Both the position numbers and the translations under genes were made by a program. A stretch of 64,000 nt of DNA from Phytoseiulus persimilis (lineage: Eukaryota > Arthropoda > Arachnida > Mesostigmata > Phytoseiidae), in assembly GCA_037576195.1 (NCBI GenBank), contig CM075101.1, forward strand, positions 3,658,001 to 3,722,000, given 5' to 3'. The notes under the pieces were generated by a model, which saw only the letters and a list, made by a program, of their open reading frames with translations, made no database searches and was not told the DNA's origin. Shown piece by piece: positions 35,101-47,679 of this stretch (position 1 is its first letter; every line of letters begins with the position of its first letter).

Positions 35101-35440
35101 TCCAGTCTGAGGAAAATAGTGAGCACCAGGCGATAACACTTATGTGCTATTTTTCCTCGCCAGTGTTGTTGATCCGTCCGAATGAACGTGGCGCCTGAGA
35201 ACAGGAAGCGAGAGTAACAAGTAGATGATGCAGCGGGTGACGTAGAGATCTCGAACCGAAAAGACTTCCACGATCGAATCCCGTCATGGGACCGCAACGT
35301 GAAGAAGGTAGCCCGAGCACAACCGAAAACCGAAGTCGCAATGTAGTCGCGGGCAGGTCCAGAACCCTCCTCTCTCGGCTCTGAATACCCAAAGTCCTTC
35401 TCCAGGCATTGGGGGTCGGCTCTTGTGAAACGGACCATAT
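32190..35440 (-). mobile_element. Decayed BEL/Pao-like LTR retrotransposon relic
   Basis: On the minus strand, near 32200-32400, a frame reads LWLGYGMVEVIPSAVDG followed by a basic stretch ending VRTTP. This resembles the end of the BEL/Pao integrase, where W-x-x-G-x-(V/I)-x-E-V-x-P-x-x-DG is typical. About 2.5 kb farther 5' on the same strand, fragments resemble reverse transcriptase: TSPAASS near 35230 and IDLVTTAGG near 35000. That spacing is about right for the end of RT to the end of integrase in this family. Frames are broken by many stops and shifts, so the copy is dead. LTRs were not identified. The similarity is weak and was judged by eye. Confidence 0.35.
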
Positions 35441-38400
35441 GTGATTCTCGCCCCGCTGGAATCTGCTGGAGTGGGCGGGAGTCGACGAGTTTTTAGAAGT
35501 GTCGCCCTCGACGACGGCTCTGGATCGGATGGAGTCTTGTGGGCGCGTTCAAGCCGGAATCGAGCCAGGACACGGCTCATTCATGAGATCATTCGCCACA
35601 GGAATTGCTATCAACCATGACCGTCCAGTGTCTCGTCTGTGTCCCCCCGGACCGCCTCGTCAACTTTCTTTCGGAGTGGGTTCTCAGATAAGGGTGAGCC
35701 ACCCTGGCACGATCCGAGTGTTCGACATGGCCGTTTCCAGGGCGATACCGGTCAGGGAGGTGAGAGCTCTGGAGACGAGTGATGTTCATTGAATCACATG
35801 GGAGCGGCACCGTTGCTTGCCGTGAGCTTTGCGTCTCCCTGCCTCGTCGACGTCGGTCAATTGTCTTGATGAGCAGCCAGCGGACGAATCTGAATGAAGT
35901 CGCCGTTAGCCCTCCCAATTCATAATTTGAACAGTGCCCTTTGACGCCTCCTTGAGCATCCAATGAAGAAAAAGAAGTCAGTATCGAAACGATACTCCAT
36001 CGACAGGGGTGCCACGCGGCGTTTAGAGCGTTAGAGGCTTCATGATTCCCATTCTATTTAAGCGTACGCCTTGGCGTAGATCGTCGAGCTCTGCTAATCG
36101 GGCTCCGGTCGTTGACCCTGACGCCACGCTCGTTTCGTCTGATACGCTGACCCTGGGTGTCGGGTAACGTGTCCCCCAGACCTCGGTCTGATGATGTCAA
36201 GGATTTGGATGGGATCACTCACGCCACAAAGAGTTCTGTTATGCCTATTTTCCGCTCTTCATTTCCTTCGAGGGGATTTGCATCGAGATTCCAATAAGTG
36301 GACACAAGATCGCTGTCGCTGCTGGCGAAGAGACGTAAAACTGTCACTTGCAGTTAAGTGTGCGTGGAAGATAAGTGAGAATGGCATAGGCGTAGTATGG
36401 AGTACGTGCGGTGAACCATTAGGAACAATGTGGCAAGGCCTTGCCTCCTCCACTCACTCACGACTCGCACGCAAAACTTGAGCGATATCACTTCGGCACG
36501 TCGAGCGGTTGAACAGCTGAGGCCGTCGGCTCGCGGAAAACCGAATAGTTTCCCCGCGGGCACACTGTCCGCGAGTGGTTTCTGTTTCACAGGAGATTTT
36601 CATTCATCACTCACACGAGAGTTCGTCCAGGGACTCTATCGGTGTATTCCTCACCAGTAGAGTTTCGACAGCTTCTGTGGATACGCTTCGCTCGAGTTCA
36701 AGGGGACGGCAACGACGAAAGCAACATATTGTTACGTGGACATGCGTGATTTCATTCCATGCTCCGCAACAATTTCTCAAAGCTACGATGTAACAGTTCC
36801 TGCTCCCGATTATTACTGTCCTTCCTTGCAACCTCGGTCGGAGATCGGTTTCCCTAAGTACGTGCCACACACAACAGGTCGCTATAGCAAGTATCATGGG
36901 TGATTTTCACCGCGATTGGAAAAGACATGTGATAGGCCCTGGCCAAACTATCTAGGATAAGATACAAATCTCTCCGTTCTCTCCGGAAGCGCCCCTGAAT
37001 GCCTCAGTGATAGCCTGAGTGATATCGAGCTTTGAGTTGAAATCTTCTCCACCTGAGACCCATATTTCTAGTTGATTCCACTCCGGAAACGATGATTCAG
37101 GTATTCAGGGTCGAAAGAAAGTCAATGAGATTTCATAGGAGAACCGACTGCGGCAACACCCTCAGAACTTGATTTTTCGGTGCGGTCGAAAACGTGCGGG
37201 GCATCGGCTCAACCGAGAAACAATGGAATCCAAGTGGCCATCCCCGCGTTCTCTGAGCTCTCTCCTGGATCGCGTCACCAGCATCAATGCATCATCGATT
37301 GAAATGCGTTCGAGTGGTGTCAAAATCTTCCTCAACAATGATCGGATCCGTCCCGGATCAGATCGCCTCATCGTGAACCTCATCGCAAGAAAAAAACAGC
37401 ATCCGGATCCCAATATCCATTGATTGAGACATACTTCCTTGGCAATCCACGCCGTTATGAAGAAGAACAGTCAACCAACATGAAAACTATTCTAAAGTGC
37501 CAAAGGCTTGTCAAGAATGTATGGAGTTCTAACGCGGGACGATTGAGGAGATCACGGCAACCACCAGGACAGCGGAGGCGACGCGTCCAAGACTCCCGAT
37601 CTTCACATCAAGCGTGGCTTTGGGACGCGACTTCCACGAATGCTCCGAAACAGCAAACCTCAGCCCGCTCACCTATTCATCCGACCTTGTTTTGACGTTC
37701 TTGTCAGACCCACGTGTGCCCACGGCGCGCCTACTCAACAAGGAGGGGACCTGGTCGGCGAGCCTCGCGGGACGTCGACTGCGGGATCGTTTCAAGGTCA
37801 ACCCGAAGACGGCACTTGTGCGCTCACAAACCATGAATCCTCGGTTGGAGTCATCGCCCAGCACCTTGGATTTCTGAATAGCTCCAAGTTCCCATGAGAC
37901 CCACCGATTCGCACCACCCGATTTTCAATTCCAATGTTCCTGCCCGAAACCGAGGTTTAAGGTGCCAATTGTTGATGCCGGTGTTCCCGTGCAGCCGTGA
38001 TCGGTCCTTGTCGAGAAAAGCTCTGTGGTTAACAGTCCTCCTACTGTGGGTCCGTCCGACCTTGATGGTTTTGCTCGGCTCGCATGAGCTCGCGGTTATC
38101 TAGTCGAGGCCCGGAGCTGCCAGGAACATCGAACTCTCGGTGTGTGTTGGTAGAAGGCTGCGTGCTTAATGGATCGACGAGATGGCTGAATGCCGGTAGC
38201 GTGGCGCATCGGCTGCATTCATTTTCTACTAATTTCGTCAAACAATGGCCGGCCAGCCTTCGTCCGCGTGGCCTGATCACAGGGGAGGAGGGGGACTCCT
38301 GTATCCGGAATCTTCTCGGGGCCATAAAAGGAACTCCTTCTCCCATCCGCGTTTCTCGAGTACGAAATATCGTTTGGAGCGGCCTTTTCTTGTCAGTGGC

Positions 38401-39381
38401 GAAGCTCGTCGATGAGAGCGATAGCCGTGATTGGAAACGCTGCTCTTGATTCCCGCCTCGTTATCAAGGCCGACAACGGGCTGCTGGTGTCCTCGGGATC
38501 GATTGGAAACAATGACATCGGAGCTCCAACGCTCGTCTCAGCACGCAGTCCACACTCACTGGCCTCGCGGAGGCGGTCGACGACCGTGGCCTCGCTTAGC
38601 AGCCAATCGAGCCAATTACAGTAATCACTGCAGCTCTAACTGCAGCGGTGGCCGTAGCCAACGCCTGCTCGCGGGACGTTCGCGTATGCTTTGCAGCTTT
38701 GATTCAAATTAGTTGTCGTGGCGGTCGCTGGAACGAACAGCGAGCTCACGATAATAATCGAACCACATCCTCTCAACGTGTTTCGGTGCGCGCGACTCGC
38801 AATCGGAATCTTTCAACGCCGCTCCACGGGGGAAGGCGCATGACGGAGCGTGCAACAAGCACGGGCGCTCGAAAGAGGAGTGAACTTGAAAAGCTTCTCT
38901 CTATGAAAGGACGTAGACCGCTCTATTTGACGGGGGTTGTCCCCGACGGGGTCAGAAAGCGACTTCTCGAGCAGTTCTTAAGTTTTTTTTTACTTCCCGC
39001 GACAGCTCAGGAGGAGTTTACGTCGGAAATGAGCAAGCGTCAAACTAGCCACTCCGGCAGAGATTCACATCGTTAGGAAAGGTCGCTGTGACCGGAGAGT
39101 TCCCTGAGCCGACAGATCCGATCGTGACAGCTCGTGAGCTCAATCCCGATAAGACACTCTCGACGCAGATTCGGTGACATCGATGCTGGAAACAAGCGCG
39201 GAAGTTCTGAAGCGTGAGCTGATCGAGTCGCTCCTCTCGATTTCAGATGGAAAGGCTCCCCGGTGAGTTCTGATAATGTTCGGGGCAAGGACCGCTTCTG
39301 AAGGAAGCATCGACGACGGTTAAGAGCTGCACGAGGAGGAGACGAGACCGCTCGAGGGGATCTTCTGCAAAAACCGCACTC

Positions 39382-40654
39382 ATGAGCATGAGTATCATCA
39401 AGGTGCGTCAAGGCTCATTTATGCCTCTTGTTTTTTTCCTCGAGACTTCCGTTCCGCGGCACGGAGCGGAATGAAAGTACCTGTTCAAGGAACACATGGT
39501 CATTTATCATCCAAGAGTAATGTGACGTCTCTCCTGCAGGTTGTGGTGCTCGGGGCACCAGGAGTGGGCAAGACCTCGATTGTCCAACAGTTTGTCTGGA
39601 ACGAGTTTAGTGACGTCCATCGGCCAACGACTGAGAAACATTCCTACTTGGCCTCAGTTCTCTACAACGAAAAACTGTACGCTCTACAGATCACCGATCT
39701 GCCCGTCATTCCCTACTTTCCGGCTGACTCGCTCTTCGAATGGGCTGACTACCGGTAGGTTTGAGTTCGCATCAGATTGATTCCAGCGGCTTTTCGCGAC
39801 ACCTGTCTCGGTCTGGGCCGCCGGTGACCCCCGGTGTCCTGCGTTCCTTGCTCGCGCGTCCGCAGGAACGCGATCGCTTCGGAGGTTCCAGTTTCGCCCC
39901 AACGTCGGGGGATTCCGAAAGATTTGCGAAAGTTGCAGTCGGAGGTCGGCGGACCAGTTTAGCTCGACAGTGACGCGTACACAGGATTCGCCGAATTCTG
40001 TGAACGCCGATGAGAACACCGAGAGTACATGCGTATAGTGGAAACGGTGAGAAGCCAAGTCGGGACTGGGAATCAACTCCATTGCCAATTGCAGGTATTT
40101 TGGTCTCCGGAGCGCGACGGCATACATTCTTGTGTTTGATGTTAATCTACCGGAGACATTCCAGTACGTCAAGAACATGCGAGAGCAAATTTTGCAGAGT
40201 CGAGCAAAAGAGGTACCCATTCTCGTCGTGGGCAACAAACACGACCTCGGTGAGTGCGTCGATGAATGACGTCATACGTAGATACGCTCGTTATAAGCGA
40301 GCTTCTTAAACTCTCAATGATTCCCGCACGTCAACGCTGGGGAAGTTGTTGCTCGTCGAACATTACCGCATCGAACGATTATCGCACCTGTCCAAAGCCA
40401 TGACTCCGGAAGTCTAACTCTCTACTGTCCCCCCCCCCCCCCCCCCAGAGCCCCGGGAGCATCGCGAAGTCGCTGGATTGGTCAAAAAACACTGGCGCTG
40501 CGGATATGTTGAATGCTCGGCCAAATACAATTGGCACGTCGTATCCCTGTTCAGGGAGCTGGCCAGAACGATTGAAGGGCATCGTCCGGATACTTCAGCC
40601 AGCAAGTCTCGGGACCACCACGAGCACGGGGACAAGAAGTGCGCCATCTCATGA
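39382..40654 (+). CDS. RASL10B: Ras-like small GTPase, RASL10 family
   Basis: Membrane-associated Ras-superfamily GTPase. Four exons, 39382-39402, 39540-39754, 40095-40249 and 40449-40654, give 198 residues (vertebrate RASL10 proteins are about 200). The first exon encodes only MSMSIIK and splices in phase 0 to [13 protein letters not shown], the P-loop at about 12-20. Other motifs: switch I threonines in [10 protein letters not shown]4 NKHD at 126-129, G5 CSAKYNW at 153-159. The usual DxxG of switch II is replaced by ITDLPVIP, as in RASL10 relatives (LQILDFPPI). The protein ends CAIS, a CAAX box predicted to be farnesylated. [11 protein letters not shown] is nearly identical to vertebrate RASL10B, which supports the family call; A versus B cannot be decided here. 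Confidence 0.94.
40429..40446 (+). repeat. 18-C run forming the polypyrimidine tract of a RASL10 acceptor
   Basis: Eighteen C in a row end directly at the AG (40447-40448) of the last RASL10 exon. The exon assignment is secure because the following sequence continues in phase into the conserved CSAK motif. Confidence 0.95.
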
Positions 40655-43600
40655 TGATCCGCGGGGCCGCCCCCAGACCGCGTATCGGGGGTGGCCTGGA
40701 GCAGCGACTGCGATGGAGATCACGGCCAGCAAGCCGGGCAGCACGAAGTACAACACAGACACCAGAATCGCAGCAGAGTCCTGCCACCAATAGCGACAAC
40801 GCAGACAGCTACAGCAGAGAATACTGGTCGCATATGAACGATCGAGAACCGCGGTCAGAATTCGGGAGATCGCGGAGGATTCCCTCGATCCAGCTGATCG
40901 TGATTCGCTCGCTGGATTCGAGCATCCTACGAACAAGCGTTGAGAGACTCCGTTGGGAGACGGCGGGAATGGAAGGAATGATCCCGATTCTCGCGTCGTC
41001 CGGGAGAGGCGGTTTGCTGAATTCCATCCGGATTCGCCAAACGCTCGTCGCTGTTGCTCCATCAGCGCTCCTTCCCAGCGGACACGAAGCTGACTGCTGT
41101 CTCCTGTTCGTCTGATGACGTTGCGACGATGATTTCAATCGTGCGGTATCGGTTTCCTCCCCACCGGCTCGGACGTTTTTCCTGAGCCGAACACCGATTT
41201 CTCGAGCTCTCCGTTCTGTAGTGAGATGAAAATCGTTGTCAAACGAAGCTCTGCATCAACAGCCGTCGGAATCTGGAGGGCCCTGAGCGCCCGCGGCTAC
41301 GACTGACCAGATCGAGTCGGTCAGGGCGTCGTTGTCTCCAGCATTCCTCTAGAAGTGTACTCCCGTTCTCCACTAGGACATCTCTGAATCAATCGAGATC
41401 GACTTCGAGCGAACGACAATGCATGCTTCTCAGCTTGCGGAAGAATTCGTGTGTTTTGTGATAAGTTGCTCGAGGACTTGATGCACGAGGCCAAAAACAG
41501 CCTCGGCTGCCTTCACAGATCTCTGGGTTCTGGTGGCCGCCATTCGGACGCCGCGATATACTTACCGCCAACCATCGAAACGTCTTGCAGTGGTGGGACC
41601 GTCGAGGAATCGGAGGCTGCAAAAATGCAGGAATTCGGAGGCTTCCGCCTGCGTGCACTGTGGGTTCACCGCTACTTTTGCAAGTGTATGCACTTTGTTA
41701 CGATGTACATGTATTGTCTATTTATCTACATCTATCCATACGTCGCCATCTGTCGTTGTTGGAATAGCGACCCCCGAAGAGCCGCTGCGGTTCAATCTAC
41801 TCTGATACCTGTCGAGGTACCTGAAGAGCATTCGAGACGCCGGAACGGAGTGCACGAATTTGTGTCGATGATCGCCCGCTCAAAAACTTCCCTTCGAACA
41901 TTTGACTCCCCCGACTCCCTCGCCGTGAATCGTTCAATTCGGGGAGCACGCGTGGAACAGGATGGCCGCACAACCGACTGTTCCTTCGGGGAGAGCGACA
42001 ACGAATCACGCAAAGACAGCAGCGCAGCGCTGTGCAACCAACTCCGAATCGGAGAGTCTACGAGGGACGCGTGTGAATGCTGCGATGCACTTTACCGGCG
42101 CGTTCGACGAACAAAACTTGAATAAACACTCACGTTACCTCAGTTAGGGAATTCCGCCAAGAGCGAACACTATTCCGGATCCAAGTCTCATCTCCGAGGA
42201 ATAACTGATGGAAGGTCACTGACCACAAAAAAAAACTAGGGAGAACCTTTAAGCAACGAAATGAACAAACTCTAGAATCCCGGATGATGACGTTAGCCGT
42301 TATCGGGAAGGACTGGGGATGAGAGCGATTATCAAATCTAGTTATGTAAATGTGAGATTCGAGAGGATTCCATGTTCCTCGGGAACGAACGGCGTCAGCG
42401 AGTCGGGTCAGCAGTCTGTGGATCGGACAATCCTGCTTGAGCCGAACTGAACCGAAGAGAGAGAGAGAGACACCAGCACGCAAAAATACGTAAACTTCGC
42501 TGTGAGAGGACTTGACGTGCACGAGGTACCCCGCAAATCGAATTGTGATCCGTCGTAGAATTAATTGTTGCAGTGGACAGCGAGTATAATGCAAGCGCGT
42601 TCCAATGTATCCATTATTTGTCGTTCGGAGTTAGGCCCGCGATGAACTGATGATGATTAGGTAGATGGCACCACCGAGTCGAGGGCAGTGCGGCCCGTCT
42701 CGAGCTCCATGAAATCCTGATCAAATTGTCTTCAAGTAATAGGAGGAACAGCGATCGAACAATGATGTTGACCGAAATGTATATATTCATGTGTCAGGCC
42801 ATGGAAGCTCCAGGAAATACGAAACAACACGATGAGGTGACTAGGTCTTCCGCGAGTTTTTCGGAGATCTTATCCGCTTCCCTAGTTGCGTTATCGGTTC
42901 CATTTTCGAACGTTCAATGGAACAGTTCAGAGAGGTGTTTCCCTGTTCTCTTGGAACCAGAGAACCAAGAGAGGTGGGAGCGTAGGAAACGGCTGAGATG
43001 ACCTTTAGACGACATTTCCCGTAGGTCGATGATCACGTGAGCATCGGAGCTTTCGTAGCGGAGCATCGGGAATTATTTCCGAAATTATGCATGGCCGGCA
43101 TCGATTCCATTCGCGATATGCTCTGAGAAATGCGTAAACGGAGTAGTGTGCCAGTGGTAACGGATTTGATGAGCCGTTCTGCTCAGCGAATTGTACTTGA
43201 AGCCTCGGAGCATCGATACCTCAGATTCGATGTGCGAAGTTCCGGAGAGGCTCCCAGGCTGTTCCGCTGTACTCGAAAATCATCTCCCGAATTGACAGCA
43301 TCTGATCGCTTGCTCAGCGTCGGATTTGAGAGCTTTTTTACGGAGGGGGAGGCTTTTAAAGCTTCTGTGAAGGCTTCGAAGACCTGAAAGAGATCGCTGC
43401 GTTTCTGAATTGGATGCGCACTCTGGGCTCGTTTGACAAAAAAAAAATCATCAATTGAGACGGCCTTGATATGAAGTCGGAGCCGGACAGAGAGCCGCGC
43501 ATCTAGGTTTCCCATGAGCACGGAAAGCATTCCTTGTGCCGTGTTTCGGAGACGGAAAATCGCGAACTCCCGAGAAGCTTCGGGTACTCCAGCGGGAATG

Positions 43601-46600
43601 AGAATGAGAGAGTGGTATGACGGTGTTTCACAGCGCACAAAGCCGCTCTCGAACTTCACTGCCTACCGGCAAGATGAACCAGGTCGAAACAACCTGTTAC
43701 ATGTTGAGAGGAGATTCACGTCATGGAGATAGCTCCCATCGTATCAGCGTTTCACAGTCCCCGGACTCCATCCCTTGAACCAAGTCCTCCAGCCCAGGGT
43801 GTTTTGAATGTGACAATTCGTAGCTCCAACTGAGGGAGCGACACTTTTCCGCTGCAGGGCACCCCTGTGTTCTGCATTAGAGGTTTCGGGATGAATCGTC
43901 TGACTTGAGCGAAGCGAGAGAACCATTGACCTCGTCGGCTACGTATCCTCCGGGGAGACGCTGTCTCAACTTTCGTTCTCAAACCCGAGCATTGCATCTA
44001 GGACTCGCGTTGGTACCGGATATGCTGACGTATTCTAGGAAGACCTTTCTACGAATTGTCCCACGACCTGCTGTGTGATCGCTAGCTACTGTCGATCGTT
44101 TCCATCAGCTTTTCAGCAGCTTCCTTATCGGTTGTACCTCAGAGAGGCAGAGCGTCGACGCTTCGCTCAGTCTCAGACATCCTGTTACGGCGCAGACTGA
44201 ACGATCGAGTTCGTTTACGGAGAGGTTGTGTTCAACCGCTCCGAGGAATTCAGGTCAAGGAAATCTCACACATTCATAGTTCCTGACGGAAATTCGAGGA
44301 TTGTAATTCAGATCTGAGTTCTGTCGTCAAACCTCTCCGTACTCGACGAGGCTCCTCCCCAGCAGTTTCATTATCTGTTTCTCCTTCATTGTCCGTTCCC
44401 ATCTTCCTTCCTCGACTCGGACCATCGGCTGCCGTGCGTCGACTTCTCTTTCTGAGCTCTAGGATGTTGTATATATCCGGCGGAAGCACCGACTTTGTTG
44501 CATCCGACTGTGTTAACAACAGCTGCTGGGAAACAGACGGCACATATAGCTGAAGCTTGCTTCTCTTATTGCCATATTCCATCCCGTCGAGACCTGAAAA
44601 TGCTTGTCCCGTCCGAGTCAAGAATCATATTTACACTAGAACGAAGCATCTCTGCGAGCTCCTCCAGAATTCATCCACCTTCTGATGGAGTACGGCGAGC
44701 CTGCTATGGGTTGCGGAATTCGCGTCGCCGCGGAGACATTCCACGTCGAAAGAGATCGAAGATTTGACATGATTCTCGGAAACCCATAACGGGCTGTCGA
44801 GTGTCATCACATCCATACATTCCCACATATTTGTGTTTCTGCGATGATTATTATTGTGGCGACCAAATCACCGACGATACGAATGACGATGTTCTTGCTA
44901 CCCACAACCCTAACGTTATAACTCGAGCTGATTCATAAGATATGATTATGATATAACATTATTTGATACTGTCACCGAATACAACACTGTTATGTACGGC
45001 GACTCAATGGAGACGAGCGACAATGATTGGTTTAAGAATAAATCGATCAACGAGTGTTACGACGCCAGTCATTTTCTCTTTTCCCATCTGGAGATGTTCC
45101 CCAGGTATTCCTCTGAAGGAGAAGGCCAACCCGATGAAGATTATCATGATGGAAACTGGTCGAAACCAGCCGAGGGGGCTGTTACTGATATCATTTTTCT
45201 CACATTTCCTCATGCACAGAACGCGTTGGGCAGTAGACATGTACTGCCGCTTCTGGAGGGGTCGACTTGCGGACCCGAAGTCAGTCGGGCAAAGGCTCGC
45301 TTATATTGCTAGGAAGGCTTGGCCCTACCCTGAGAGGAGTAAGGGGGTACTATTGGACGACAGCGACGGATTCTTGGAGGTCATGGCATTCGTTGCAGGC
45401 TCATCGGCGACCGTTTTTGAAGACCTACATTCTCCGGGAAGTACCCGACCAAATGGGTCTCGACCCCAGATCCCAACATGAGGTCGTGTCATTCTCTTGT
45501 TAGTGCATCAACCGGGGAAGCTACTCCCTCCCACACTTTGAACTTCTCCATAGCCAGCAATTCCTGATATTTCTTGGATGCTCTCTGTGGGGAATGCGTT
45601 CATTAGCGTTTCTCCGGGACTGTGATAGCCCTCCGAACGCATGGCAGAGTCGGTACAATTTTCTCACTAACTCTGATCAAACAACCGGACTTCATTCGAA
45701 TGCGGGGTGGTCGAATCTCTCGTTCATCATTTTGTGGAAAAGGGTCAGATTCGGGAGTCCTTCTTCGCAAATAAGTGGACGGAAGGATAGCACGTGGTGC
45801 GGTCTTTCGCTAGAGGAGTGCGTTCCTTAGAACGGCTCGAAAATAACTCTCCTCCCTCTTATGTCGTTCCACTTAACCAGCCGACCAACGCCAAAAGTCA
45901 TCCGACGGTTTTCGAACCGGGATGATTCATTGCGGAGAATGATCCCACTCACTTTCCACTGGCAGGAGCGAGAATTTGCCTCAGAGCTCAGAACAGGGCA
46001 GACGATAGGATCTTGACAAAATCTCGTCCTTGATTTGTTCCCCTCGCATCTTTCCAGGGCTACCGTAAAAAGTTTTTCCGCGGTTCGAGTTTTCCATCAA
46101 CTCGAAAAAATGTAAGATGGTAAGAAGTTCCTTGGTTGATCCAAACTATACAGTCGCATGGCTTGGATCCATCTGAGAGTTCTTCACGGTGGTTCGGATA
46201 TTTCGGAGATCCCTCACATCCCTGAGAAGATACGAAGGGAAGGGGGGAGGGGGGGGGGGGGGGGGGGCATTTTCTTCGAGGAAACGATAGCTTGCCTTCC
46301 TCCGAGCTCTGTTTAACGGGAAGTGAGCCAAATTCTTCTCCGCTACGAATCATACCGGTACGAGCTCGATCGGTTGTCTTCTGGCGAGTCCCGGCTAGTT
46401 GAGTGAAACGATCCAAGGAAAAAGGCTCATTGAACCTCTCTAGGAAAGGCTATCCTCTACAGACCGGCGCGAATGAAGAACCAGAACACGTGCCATCCTT
46501 ACTGCTGCCTTTCACGAAGGGAAATCGCGAACCACTGAGCGAAAGAAGGAACAGTGGAAAAGATCTCAACCTAATTTTACCACCCTGAATGCTTCAACGA

Positions 46601-47679
46601 AGGTCCAGGAATGCGGTCGGAAATGTCTGACCAATCGCTTGGCGTTCCCAACTGCTACGCTATTTCGCTCGGCTTACCCGACTTTTCCTTCAGGAGAGAT
46701 CTCGAGTTCACTACACAGGAGCCAGCATCGTCGCCTCATGGTTCATTGAGTGTTTTTCTCGGAGCCAGTCTGCCCCGTTCCCTATCCTCTCCATTGTTCC
46801 ACCTCAACCTCGACAAAGTCGGATCGTGAAAATATGAGACAGCTTCCAGACTTCCCCGACTCCACTCGGTTGATTGCCTTGAATGCCGTCATGCAGCGCC
46901 TCTATGGATTATTATTGCTCTATTCGACCGAATGTCCAATCCCCAGAGAGGAACTGAGAGGTACGGAAACATGCAGCTCTACTCAATATTGGATATTGCA
47001 TGACAGTGGAGTTAGCTCGGAGAATTCGAGAATGAGCGAAGCTCTGGCTCCGCAGACAGCCCGCTAACGCTGCACCTGCAGGAGAGCGCTCTCGCAGGGT
47101 GCTCCTGGCCGAGGTTGAGCCGACGGCGTCGAGTCCATCCCCAGAGATCGATGAGGTCGGAGCTTCCAGTCGCGTCACGCCGCGGTCAAGAAGCCCGATT
47201 CCTGTCCGACGCCTGCTCTCGAGTTCGAGTTCCATGCGACCTCTCCTCGATCAAACACGCTCGCAGTCGGAATTTCGGCTGTTGCCGGATGAAGAACGAT
47301 GTATTGGAAAATGAATGTTTTTCCCTCCTTGTCGCAAAGACATAGTCGCCGACATTTGCTCGTGGAGCGCTCCTAGCGGCGGACGTCGCTCTTCCCGCCG
47401 CCCGATTCAAAGCGGGGCGCGAACACTCTCTCCGCGTCTCAGTACAGATCATCTCATCATCGGTTGACACATCAACCCCCAAAAGCAGCACCATCCACAA
47501 GCCCTCGTCGTCTTCGTCGTCAACGTTGGTTCGAGTGAGTGTGCATTCTATTGGTGGTCTGTCGGCCAGTACGTCAGACAGTGTCCCGTAGTGGTTGACT
47601 TGTGGCCCGGCTTTGTGAGTAGGTGCCGTCGGACAGCGACGTCGAACGAGGAACATCTTCGCAGGACTCTGACACGATT
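40655..47679. other. Intergenic region between RASL10 and PLXDC
   Basis: Seven kilobases without a gene I can confirm. An AATAAA at 42121-42126 could end a long RASL10 3' UTR, which would be about 1.5 kb. A GA tract lies at 42456-42470 and a poly(G) run near 46250. Open frames at 41451-42125 (+), 43183-43659 (-) and 44963-45481 (+) are long enough to mention but show no domain I recognise. Confidence 0.55.
46242..46267. repeat. Poly(G) tract, 19 G after GGGGGGA
   Basis: Six G, one A, then 19 G. On the minus strand it encodes poly-Pro in chance frames. It is intergenic, about 1.4 kb upstream of the PLXDC start codon. Confidence 0.95.

Larger units (their letters stand above)
29592..39381. other. 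Intergenic region between CAMTA and RASL10
   Basis: About 9.8 kb, noticeably more A+T-rich than the first 25 kb. I see no intact gene. A minus-strand retrotransposon relic lies around 32.2-35.4 kb. A short AAGC repeat is at 29875-29892 and a 12-bp palindrome AGTTACGTAACT at 30044-30055. The open frames here are below about 160 codons and show no domains. Confidence 0.6.

Noticed and set aside
47186-47656. 156-codon minus-strand frame just upstream of PLXDC
   Set aside because: It overlaps the probable promoter and 5' UTR of PLXDC and has no recognisable domain or splice structure.
47623-47679. In-frame extension upstream of the PLXDC start
   Set aside because: It begins at GTG rather than ATG. 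The ATG at 47680 leads directly into a signal peptide.
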